This document shows, piece by piece, positions 1-5,815 of a DNA stretch of 5,964 bases. The position numbers and the translations under genes were made by a program. The stretch covers positions 1-5,964 of the forward strand of contig PLEQ01000222.1 of NCBI GenBank assembly GCA_003136475.1, in the 5' to 3' direction. Origin of the DNA: Deltaproteobacteria bacterium (GTDB lineage Bacteria > Bdellovibrionota_B > Oligoflexia > Oligoflexales > Bog-1112). The stretch's first letter is position 1. Each line of letters begins with the position of its first letter. The notes below the pieces were generated by a model, which saw only the letters and a list, made by a program, of their open reading frames with translations, had not been told where the DNA came from and ran no database searches.

Positions 1-1
1 T

Positions 2-994
2 TACAATGGTCTATTACAGGCCATTCCTAACCCTGGGGTCTTGCTATCGCCCCTGATGAACCAAGAAGCAGTCCTATCTTCGAAAATAGAAGGGACTCAA
101 GCCACTCTCGAAGAGGTGTTGGAGCACCAAGCAGGTCAAGAGTTCAGTGGCGAGAAGGAAAAGGACATCCAAGAAATCTTGAACTATCGCAAGGTCCTTA
201 TGCTCTCTCAGGAAGAGGTTAGGGATCGGCCAATCCGACTGGCGCTAGTTTTGCAGCTTCATAAAATTCTGATGGAAAGCGTTCGTGGGGAAAACAAAAC
301 TCCAGGGCAATTTCGCAAGACTCAGAATTGGGTTGGTGCACCAGGCTCAACGATTGAAAACGCAAGCTATGTTCCTCCGAGTCCTATGCAGTTGATGGAT
401 CACTTGGTTAATTGGGAGAACTTCTTATCTTTTCAAGACATCGACCCTCTCTTACAAACTTCTATCGTGCATGCACAGTTTGAACTCATCCATCCCTTTC
501 TCGATGGAAACGGTCGAGTGGGAAGACTTCTCATTCCCTTGTTTCTATTTCATCGCAAACGTTTAGATGCACCGACATTTTACATCAGTGAATTTTTGGA
601 GTCTCATCGTGACGAGTACTACTCACGTTTGCAACGGATCTCTCGCAACGGGGAATGGGATGAGTGGAATGTTTTTTTTCTGAATGCCGTTATTAAGCAA
701 GCTGATTTGAATATCGCAAAAGTGAAAAAGATCATTGCTCTGTACAGTGAACTGCAAGACAGAGTCAGAATGATCACGAAATCAAAATATGCTCAAGAAC
801 TCGTAGACGTGATTTTTGCTCGTCCCGTCCTTGGAGTCAAAGACCTCATCGAAAGAAGCAAAGTACCCAAAGCAACGGCGCATAAGCTTATCAAATTGCT
901 TTTGGATGCAAAAATATTGGTGGTGTTAAAAGAAGGTGCTGGTCGCCGTCCGTCGATACTCAGCAATTACCAGTTGTTGGATATTGTGAAATAG
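2..994 (+). CDS. Fic family protein, class II, with C-terminal winged helix (5'-truncated)
   Basis: The protein probably transfers AMP (or another nucleotide-derived group) from a nucleotide triphosphate onto target hydroxyl groups. The frame is open to the left window edge, and the residues there (GLLQAIPNPGVLLSPL) are typical Fic_N sequence, so the true start lies outside; about 50-60 residues are probably missing by comparison with family members of 370-380 residues. Visible parts, in order: the inhibitory helix motif S-x-x-x-E-G at 77-94, whose Glu blocks the ATP site in class II Fic proteins; the flap region (PGQFRKTQNWVG, then YVPPSP); the complete catalytic motif HPFLDGNGRVGR starting at 491; and a C-terminal helix-turn-helix (about 790-950). 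No catalytic residue is missing. No antitoxin partner is visible, as expected for a self-inhibited protein. It converges on the tRNA-Arg. The target is unknown. Confidence 0.93.
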   Translation, partial: YNGLLQAIPNPGVLLSPLMNQEAVLSSKIEGTQATLEEVLEHQAGQEFSGEKEKDIQEILNYRKVLMLSQEEVRDRPIRLALVLQLHKILMESVRGENKTPGQFRKTQNWVGAPGSTIENASYVPPSPMQLMDHLVNWENFLSFQDIDPLLQTSIVHAQFELIHPFLDGNGRVGRLLIPLFLFHRKRLDAPTFYISEFLESHRDEYYSRLQRISRNGEWDEWNVFFLNAVIKQADLNIAKVKKIIALYSELQDRVRMITKSKYAQELVDVIFARPVLGVKDLIERSKVPKATAHKLIKLLLDAKILVVLKEGAGRRPSILSNYQLLDIVK

Positions 995-1062
995 AATCCG
1001 TAACCAGACCCTTCAGTTTTAAAAAAACTTGATGTCGCGGGTAGCTCTTTAGAACGCAAAAG

Positions 1063-1086
1063 CGTCCACGAATTCGTCCACGATTT
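1063..1086. repeat. 12-bp imperfect tandem repeat (two units)
   Basis: CGTCCACGAATT (1063-1074) is followed directly by CGTCCACGATTT (1075-1086); the two units differ at one position. The first unit and the start of the second also contain the palindrome ACGAATTCGT. A small ACGC-AAAA-GCGT hairpin (1054-1065) overlaps the left edge. The function is unknown: it could be a protein-binding site or the trace of an old duplication. Confidence 0.6.
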
Positions 1087-1159
1087 ATTGGTTTCGAGGG
1101 GTTTGGCAAGGTATGAGGAGGTTTACCCAGTGACTGTATGTTGTTGATTTAATTTGAAA

Positions 1160-1176
1160 GCCTTCTCAGAGAAGGC
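1160..1176 (-). terminator. Probable terminator hairpin downstream of tRNA-Arg
   Basis: The inverted repeat GCCTTCT / AGAAGGC has a 3-nt loop and lies 14 bases past the tRNA 3' end, in the minus direction. It is followed on the minus strand by TTTCAAATT, a weak U-tract. Position and symmetry suit an intrinsic terminator for the tRNA transcript. The poor U-run lowers confidence. It may also stop convergent fic transcription. Confidence 0.55.
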
Positions 1177-1189
1177 ATAGAAAAAGATG

Positions 1190-1266
1190 TGGCGCACTCG
1201 GAAGGACTCAAACCTCCGACCCTCGCGTTCGAAGCGCGATGCTCTATTCAACTGAGCTACGAGTGC
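1190..1266 (-). tRNA. tRNA-Arg (anticodon UCG, reads CGA/CGG)
   Basis: This is a 77-nt cloverleaf with encoded CCA (1192-1190). The acceptor stem GCACTCG/CGAGTGC is perfect, the discriminator is G73, and the D-arm is GCTC/GAGC. The anticodon stem TCGCG/CGCGA closes the 7-nt loop CTTCGAA, which gives anticodon UCG at 1232-1230. The T stem GGAGG/CCTTC has one G-U pair. T8-A14, G15-C48 and A58 are present. Two normally invariant bases are changed together: position 19 is A (1248) instead of G, and position 56 is U (1210) instead of C, which would keep a Watson-Crick D-loop/T-loop pair. All stems are intact, so I treat it as functional. It lies 112 bases downstream of fusA on the same strand and has its own promoter candidate. 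Confidence 0.96.
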
Positions 1267-1277
1267 GTGCGGGGTGA

Positions 1278-1306
1278 AAGTTAATAAGGTCCGCAAACTT
1301 TGTCAA
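1278..1306 (-). promoter_or_regulatory. Candidate sigma-70 type promoter for tRNA-Arg
   Basis: On the minus strand there is a perfect TTGACA -35 (1306-1301), a 17-bp spacer, and a weak -10 TAACTT (1283-1278, 3 of 6 consensus). The bases after the -10 are GC-rich (TCACCCCGC), the discriminator type often seen on stable-RNA promoters under stringent control. The tRNA 5' end is 11 bases beyond the -10, leaving a very short leader. No U-tract terminator is visible between fusA and this site, so readthrough from fusA is also possible. Confidence 0.6.
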
Positions 1307-1378
1307 GTCTTGGTGAAAGCAGTGGGAGAAGGCGCTAAATTCTGTGGATCTGCAGCCCCCGCTCCCCTGCCTTATTGG

Positions 1379-3511
1379 CTATTGACCGCTAGAACCTTTG
1401 GCTTGTTGTTCGCGGAATTTGGAAACCAACTGCTCTTGGATGGAGCTTGGCACTGGACGATAGCGGGCAAATTCCATAGTAAAGGTCGCTTTGCCTTGGG
1501 ACATGGAACGGAGGTCTGTCGAGTAACCAAACATCTCAGACAGCGGCACTTCAGCTTCGATGACGGTGAAATCATCGCGCATGTCGGTACCTGTAAGAAG
1601 ACCGCGCCGTGAGGACAGGTCCCCCTGAACAGGGCCTTGGAATTCGGAAGGTGTTTCGACCTCGACTTGCATGATCGGTTCCAGAATCACCGGTTTGGAT
1701 TCAAGGAAGGCTTCTTTGAAGGCCATACGTGCGGCTATTTTAAAGGCCATCTCGGAGGAGTCTACCGCATGGTAACTGCCATCCTCCAGGTCGACCTGCA
1801 CACGAATGACTTGGTAGCCTGCCAGCGGACCTTTGTCGATAGATTCACGGAAGCCTTTTTCGCAACCAGGAATAAATTCTTTCGGAATGTTGCCACCGAC
1901 AACTTTATTCTGAAATATGAAGTTCTCTTGCGAATCGTCTGGTAAAGGACGCAGTGTTCCGACGACGTGAGCGTACTGACCAGCACCCCCGGTTTGCTTT
2001 TTGTGCTTGTAGTTGTAAAGCGCAGGAGTGGTCGGTGCTTCACGATAGTTAACTTTGGGCTGACCCACGATGACGTTGGCTTTGTATTCGCGTTGAATGC
2101 GTTGAGCATAGATTTCAAGATGAAGTTCGCCCATCCCACGCATAATCGTTTCGTTGGACTCGTCGTCAACATAAACGCGGAAAGTCGGATCCTCTTTCGT
2201 GAAGCGGTTGAGCGCCTTTGAAAGCTTGGCAAAGTCTTCGGGTTTTTCGGGTTTGATGGCGAGTTCGATCACCGGTTCGGGGACGAACATGCTTTCCATC
2301 GTCTGATTCAAGTTCTCGTCGCAATAAGTGTCCCCAGAGGCACAGTCGACACCGACCATAGCTACGATGTCACCGGCTTGCGCTTCAGAGATTTCAAGAC
2401 GATCGGAGGCAAACATCTGAACTATACGCCCGATCCGTTGTTTCTTGCGCAGACGTGGGTTGTAGAAATTTTCGCCCTTCCGCATGGTCCCTTGATAAAT
2501 ACGGGTGTAGGTCAGCTGCCCGTAGCTGTCTTCCGTAATTTTGAAGGCCATAGCGATCAAAGGTTTTGAGGCATCCGGCAGCACTTCGATATGGGCATCT
2601 TTAGCAGCGATGCCTTCCGCCAATTTGTCATTGTCGATGGAATAGTAGCGACGATCCAAAGGACTTGGTAAGTAACGTCCTATTGCATCCAGCAGCAGCT
2701 GAACACCTTTGTTCTTGTAGGCAGAGCCAATATAGACCGGTGTGATTTTGCGTTCGAGAGTCGCTTCACGGATCACCGTATGAAGGAGTTCCTCAGGAAC
2801 TTCTTTTTCTTCAAGCATAAGTTCCATCATCTCGTCAGAGAACATGGAGACCGAGTCGAACATGTGGGTACGATATTCGTTAGCTTGCTCTTGATATTCT
2901 GCAGGAATTTCTTCTTCGCGAATGAACTCACCATTCTTACCATCGAAGTAATTGGCCGTCATGCGGATAAGATCGATGATGCCAGCGAAGTCGTCTTCGA
3001 GCCCCATAGGAAGCTGCATCATAACAGGGTTATGTCCGAGCTTCGCTCGCAGCTGTTCTTTAACTTTGAAAGGATTGGCGCCTGCGCGGTCAAGCTTGTT
3101 AATAAACGCAAGGCAAGGCACGCCGTAGCGGCGCATCTGTCGGTCGACGGTAAAGGACTGTGATTGAACACCAGAGACCCCGCAGAGTACCAAGACAGCA
3201 CCGTCTAAAACGCTCAAGGAACGTTCCACTTCGATCGTGAAGTCAACGTGTCCCGGGGTGTCGATAAGCTGAATAAGAGTGTTCTTCCACTGAATCGTAA
3301 CTGCCGCTGAGGTGATGGTGATACCACGCTCTTTTTCGAGTTCCATGAAGTCCATTTTTGCACCATCACCATCGCCGCGCACTTCTTGGATACGGTGAAT
3401 CATACCGGTATAGAATAATATGCGTTCGCTAAGCGTGGTTTTACCAGAATCGATATGCGCGGAGATCCCGATATTACGGTAGTCTTTGAGCTCAAATTTT
3501 TTCTTATTCAT
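1379..3511 (-). CDS. fusA: Elongation factor G, spdEFG1 / mitochondrial EF-G1-like
   Basis: This is a ribosomal translocase GTPase that moves tRNA and mRNA after peptide bond formation. It is full length at 710 residues with no frameshift. The GTPase domain shows P-loop AHIDSGKT (18-25), G2 GITIT (63-67), G3 DTPGH (84-88), G4 NKLD (138-141) and G5 GSA (262-264). Domains II-III follow, then domain IV with KQTGGAGQYA (505-514) and the tip segment DGSYHAVDSSE (577-587), and domain V ending near FARYRPVP. The Ser in HIDSGKT and the VRGDGDGAKMD stretch mark the spdEFG1/mtEFG1 subfamily, not str-operon EF-G (usually HIDAGKTTTTER). Consistent with this, no rpsL, rpsG or tuf lies beside it. The start ATG at 3511 has an AAGGGA Shine-Dalgarno (3527-3522) about 10 bases upstream. 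In spirochaetes and mitochondria this type handles translocation, while a second EF-G does ribosome recycling. Confidence 0.97.
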   Translation of the reverse strand: MNKKKFELKDYRNIGISAHIDSGKTTLSERILFYTGMIHRIQEVRGDGDGAKMDFMELEKERGITITSAAVTIQWKNTLIQLIDTPGHVDFTIEVERSLSVLDGAVLVLCGVSGVQSQSFTVDRQMRRYGVPCLAFINKLDRAGANPFKVKEQLRAKLGHNPVMMQLPMGLEDDFAGIIDLIRMTANYFDGKNGEFIREEEIPAEYQEQANEYRTHMFDSVSMFSDEMMELMLEEKEVPEELLHTVIREATLERKITPVYIGSAYKNKGVQLLLDAIGRYLPSPLDRRYYSIDNDKLAEGIAAKDAHIEVLPDASKPLIAMAFKITEDSYGQLTYTRIYQGTMRKGENFYNPRLRKKQRIGRIVQMFASDRLEISEAQAGDIVAMVGVDCASGDTYCDENLNQTMESMFVPEPVIELAIKPEKPEDFAKLSKALNRFTKEDPTFRVYVDDESNETIMRGMGELHLEIYAQRIQREYKANVIVGQPKVNYREAPTTPALYNYKHKKQTGGAGQYAHVVGTLRPLPDDSQENFIFQNKVVGGNIPKEFIPGCEKGFRESIDKGPLAGYQVIRVQVDLEDGSYHAVDSSEMAFKIAARMAFKEAFLESKPVILEPIMQVEVETPSEFQGPVQGDLSSRRGLLTGTDMRDDFTVIEAEVPLSEMFGYSTDLRSMSQGKATFTMEFARYRPVPSSIQEQLVSKFREQQAKGSSGQ

Positions 3512-3745
3512 CTTTCGATTGTCCCTTGATGATGCTGTTAGGTTTGCTTAAGGGCGTTTTATTCCCAAAAAAAGCAGAAACCACAATTGACCGAGCGGCC
3601 AAATATTGATTTCGAATGTGACGGAACTCGCTTGCAACAGAAGGGCCCTTTTACACTTTTTCCAGTGAAGAATCAAAAACTTTTGTGCGGTTTTAGCCCA
3701 ACATGCCGATATTAAAGGCTATCGCCGCAAAGCTTCTTCAAAACG
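3512..3745 (-). promoter_or_regulatory. fusA upstream region with candidate promoters
   Basis: This non-coding gap separates the acylphosphatase stop from the fusA start. On the minus strand one promoter candidate is TTGATT (3676-3671), 17 bp, TAAAAG (3653-3648). A second, nearer one is TTGTGG (3586-3581), 17 bp, AATAAA (3563-3558), which would give a leader of about 40 nt. Both match consensus only moderately. A 10-bp palindrome AAGGGCCCTT (3641-3650) overlaps the end of the first candidate. No clear terminator for the acylphosphatase gene is seen. Confidence 0.35.
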
Positions 3746-4021
3746 TCAGTATTCAATGTGAAAATCCTGGAAGAATTGCGCTTGCCTATCTTCTGCTTGG
3801 CTTGCGGAAATCAGATGACCTAGCTGTTGGCTGATTTGCTTGAGAAAGCCCTCGAGTTCCCCGAGTGCGCCTTCTGCAACGAGTTCGACCTCACCGGTCG
3901 ATAAATTTCTGACAATACCGTAAACCTTAAAGCCAGTGCTGATTGCCAAAACACGCTTGCGAAAGCCGACATTTTGAACCTGACCTCGATAGAGAATGCG
4001 TTTGGAAGCTGTGTCTGTCAT
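3746..4021 (-). CDS. acyP: Acylphosphatase
   Basis: This small cytosolic enzyme hydrolyses the carboxyl-phosphate bond of acyl phosphates such as acetyl phosphate and 1,3-bisphosphoglycerate. At 91 residues it is the usual length for the family. Both signatures are present: GQVQNVGFR (13-21), carrying the phosphate-binding loop and catalytic Arg21, and GIVRNLSTGEVELVAEG (35-51), carrying catalytic Asn39. The start ATG at 4021 has an AGAGGG Shine-Dalgarno (4034-4029) with a 7-base spacing. It stands alone, 234 bases before fusA and about 240 bases after the dehydrogenase, so it is probably its own transcript. Nothing in the context ties it to a particular acyl phosphate. The family call is secure; the physiological role is not. 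Confidence 0.95.
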   Translation of the reverse strand: MTDTASKRILYRGQVQNVGFRKRVLAISTGFKVYGIVRNLSTGEVELVAEGALGELEGFLKQISQQLGHLISASQAEDRQAQFFQDFHIEY

Positions 4022-4064
4022 CGGAAATCCCTCTATGCTAGGAGGAGAAATCTACACCGTCTTT

Positions 4065-4092
4065 AGAATAGTTGCCGAAATCCTTGACTCAA
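4065..4092 (-). promoter_or_regulatory. Candidate promoter for acylphosphatase
   Basis: On the minus strand there is TTGAGT (4092-4087), a 16-bp spacer, and TATTCT (4070-4065), each matching 4 of 6 consensus bases. Transcription would start near 4058 and leave a leader of about 37 nt carrying the AGAGGG ribosome binding site. One arm of a 12-bp inverted repeat (4093-4104) directly abuts the -35 on its upstream side, a position where a regulator could bind. Confidence 0.4.
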
Positions 4093-4209
4093 TTTGCATT
4101 TCTGGTACGTTGCGAATCGATATGCGGTGTCGTCCCTAACATATCAATTAAATCAGCGAAGTGGCTTCGCCTTTTCGAGAGCAATCTTGAATCGTAGCAG
4201 AAATGCAAA
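4093..4209. repeat. 12-bp perfect inverted repeat enclosing smaller hairpins
   Basis: TTTGCATTTCTG (4093-4104) and its exact complement CAGAAATGCAAA (4198-4209) are separated by 93 bases. Between them lie a GATATG/CATATC inverted repeat (4119-4124 and 4140-4145) and a tight GCGAAG-TGG-CTTCGC hairpin (4156-4170). Drawn as RNA, this is a closing stem around two hairpins. It could be a structured RNA, the ends of a small degenerate element, or two opposed copies of a protein-binding site. No gene occupies it. Confidence 0.55.
4156..4175. terminator. Possible intrinsic terminator (GCGAAG/CTTCGC hairpin)
   Basis: A 6-bp stem with a 3-nt loop is followed on the plus strand by CTTTTC and on the minus strand by TGATTTAATT. 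Neither U-tract is strong. The only known transcript reaching it is the minus-strand dehydrogenase message, so it may be that gene's terminator despite the better T-run on the opposite strand. Confidence 0.35.
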
Positions 4210-4216
4210 ACCTCTT

Positions 4217-4255
4217 GCATCCTAATTGCAGGATGCTCGGGAATTTGTTCCCGAG
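4217..4255 (-). terminator. Two adjoining hairpins just past the dehydrogenase stop codon
   Basis: On the minus strand, 6 bases after the TGA, comes CTCGGGAA with its complement TTCCCGAG around a 4-nt loop (4255-4236). Directly next is GCATCCT / AGGATGC around a 6-nt loop (4236-4217). They share the base pair position at 4236. CATCCT also occurs at 4261-4256, so AGGATG (4218-4223 read on the minus strand) could pair with either copy. No U-run follows, so this resembles a factor-assisted 3' end or an RNA-stabilising structure more than a classic intrinsic terminator. Confidence 0.5.
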
Positions 4256-4261
4256 AGGATG

Positions 4262-5815
4262 TCACGAATCCTTCAATTCCCATGCCGTAAACATTTTTTT
4301 CAAGGCAAAGGGCAGGAGCTTCTTACCGTATTGCAGAAATTCCGTCGGATTTTTTGCAAAGGAGCAGAGCAGAGCATTTTTTAAACCGTCGTAAGTGTCT
4401 TGGTCGAAGGGGTACCAGAAGATATTGCGTTTGGTGGGTAGGAGGTCCCAATTGAGAACTTTACAGTGGGTCATTTCCTGAAGGCCTGAAGCGCCATGCG
4501 TGCGACCGATTCCTGAATCTTTCCATCCGCCCCAAGGGGTTTCGGACAAGGCGTGGGTGATGACGTGATCATTGATCGTCGTAATGCCCGATTCGATGCG
4601 TAGCCCAATCCGTCGTCCCTTCTTAAGATCTTTGGTCCACACGGAAGAGGTTAACGCGTAACGACTGTTGTTCGCAAATGCCACGGCCTCGTCCTCATCT
4701 TTGAACTTCATCACACTGAGCACCGGACCAAAGGTCTCCTCGTTCATGATGGTCATGGTGTGGTTGACATCCACGATAAGACTCGCCGGGAAATACAAGC
4801 CTTTGGCATTTTTTGCAGTAGACTGAGCAACGATGCGGGCGCCTTTTCTGACCGCATCATCGACGTGTGCATGAATAATGGCAAGCTGCTGGGGGGTTGT
4901 GATCGCTCCGACATCGACATCGGGGTCGCTGAAAGCTCCGTGGCGTAGGGCTTGCGTTTTTTTGCTGAGCAGCTCGATAAAGCGGTCGTAGATCCCTTCT
5001 TGAACGTAGACCCGTTCGATTCCAGCACAAGTTTGACCGGCGTTTTGATAGCCTCCCCATGCGGCGCCATTGGTCGCACGTTCCAGATTAGCGTCGTCAA
5101 AAACGAGCATGGGGTCGTTCCCACCGAGCTCCAGAGAAAGTGGCGTCAATGTCGCAGCAGCCTTACTCATGAGTTCCTTACCCACGCGCACGGAGCCAGT
5201 AAAAAATATTTTATCGATTTTGTTTGCAAAAAATGCGTCTGCGACATCCGCACCCGGAGCTTTCACGAGATGGAAGAGGTCCTCTGGTAGGCCTGAAGCG
5301 TGGATTATTTCCACAATCAAAGCTCCGATATGCGGTGTGATTTCAAAAGCGGTTTTGAGTACGATCGCGTTCCCGGCCATAAGACCCATGACGACCTCCC
5401 CGAACGGAATCGAGAGTGGATAATTCCAAGGGCTGATGATGCCCACGACTCCCAGAGGGATATGGGTGACCGAACTCCGTTTATTCCACAGGATGGGGAT
5501 TGAGGTGTTGAGTTTTTTAGCGCGGAGTATGCGTTCTGCGTTCTCCCCATACCACTTGCAGGCAAAGGCGCACGGCAACACTTCATCGGCAAGAGCGTCG
5601 ATTTTTGTTTTACCTGTATCTTGGCAGAGTATATCCACCAGGTCATCCGCATGGCGTACGATATAGTCCCGCATTTTATCGATATAGCTTTTCCGCTTGG
5701 CAAAAGAGATGGAGGCCCATTGCTTTTGAGCCTTGCGTGCCCTTTCAAAAAGGCTCGGTATTGCGTGAAGGTTGGAATCGAGGATCGGAGTCGTTTGCAT
5801 TTTGGCAGCCATCAT
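4262..5815 (-). CDS. NAD(P)-dependent aldehyde dehydrogenase, DDALDH-like group
   Basis: It should oxidise an aldehyde to the carboxylic acid using NAD(P)+. Counting from the ATG at 5815 it has 517 residues. The set of active-site residues is complete: Asn131 in SPWNYP, Lys154 in VLKTAFE, the FTGSVRVG nucleotide-binding turn (205-212), general base Glu229 in LELGGNDP, nucleophile Cys263 in NAGQTCAGIERVYV, and Glu360 in EETFGPV. The GQTC..IERVYV, TTPQQLAIIHAHVDDAV and PWGGWKDSGIGR..GA.GL stretches resemble the group of 4,4'-diapolycopene-dialdehyde dehydrogenase; that does not prove a carotenoid substrate. Beyond the core (after about 455) is a tail of some 60 residues that ends in a basic, amphipathic-looking helix. 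The start is set by AAGGA 5 bases upstream of ATG 5815; ATG 5812 is an alternative. Substrate unknown. Confidence 0.94.
   Translation of the reverse strand: MMAAKMQTTPILDSNLHAIPSLFERARKAQKQWASISFAKRKSYIDKMRDYIVRHADDLVDILCQDTGKTKIDALADEVLPCAFACKWYGENAERILRAKKLNTSIPILWNKRSSVTHIPLGVVGIISPWNYPLSIPFGEVVMGLMAGNAIVLKTAFEITPHIGALIVEIIHASGLPEDLFHLVKAPGADVADAFFANKIDKIFFTGSVRVGKELMSKAAATLTPLSLELGGNDPMLVFDDANLERATNGAAWGGYQNAGQTCAGIERVYVQEGIYDRFIELLSKKTQALRHGAFSDPDVDVGAITTPQQLAIIHAHVDDAVRKGARIVAQSTAKNAKGLYFPASLIVDVNHTMTIMNEETFGPVLSVMKFKDEDEAVAFANNSRYALTSSVWTKDLKKGRRIGLRIESGITTINDHVITHALSETPWGGWKDSGIGRTHGASGLQEMTHCKVLNWDLLPTKRNIFWYPFDQDTYDGLKNALLCSFAKNPTEFLQYGKKLLPFALKKMFTAWELKDS

Larger units (their letters stand above)
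995..1189. other. Non-coding interval between fic and tRNA-Arg
   Basis: No credible gene is seen on either strand; short ATG frames here stop within ten codons. It holds a 12-bp tandem repeat (1063-1086) and the hairpin at 1160-1176. It abuts the 3' end of a tRNA, a common attachment position for integrating elements, but no copy of the tRNA 3' end is seen elsewhere in the window and no integrase is visible. Confidence 0.6.

Noticed and set aside
41..994. Treating the TTG at 41 as the start of the Fic gene
   Set aside because: The frame is open to the window edge and the preceding residues are typical conserved Fic_N sequence, so the gene is truncated by the window, not started at 41.
1015..1029. 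AGTTTT-AAA-AAAACT hairpin as the fic terminator
   Set aside because: The stem is almost entirely A-T, only six pairs, and no U-tract follows it.
1035..1115. tRNA-like fragments (GGTAGCTC and GGTTTCGAGG) beside the real tRNA
   Set aside because: D-arm and anticodon stems do not pair and there is no acceptor stem, so this is not supportable as a tRNA or tRNA remnant.
1637..3163. Several plus-strand frames antisense to fusA
   Set aside because: They are shadows of a well-conserved full-length EF-G and show no protein family features of their own.
3641..3650. AAGGGCCCTT palindrome as a terminator or operator
   Set aside because: It has no loop and no flanking symmetry; a 10-base palindrome of this kind is not evidence on its own.
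4038..4048. AGGAGG on the plus strand as a ribosome binding site
   Set aside because: No start codon follows at a usable distance and no plus-strand frame is present.
4089..4283. A 64-codon minus-strand frame across the dehydrogenase 3' end and the following gap
   Set aside because: It starts inside the dehydrogenase, runs through all the hairpins, has no ribosome binding site I can see, and resembles no known family.
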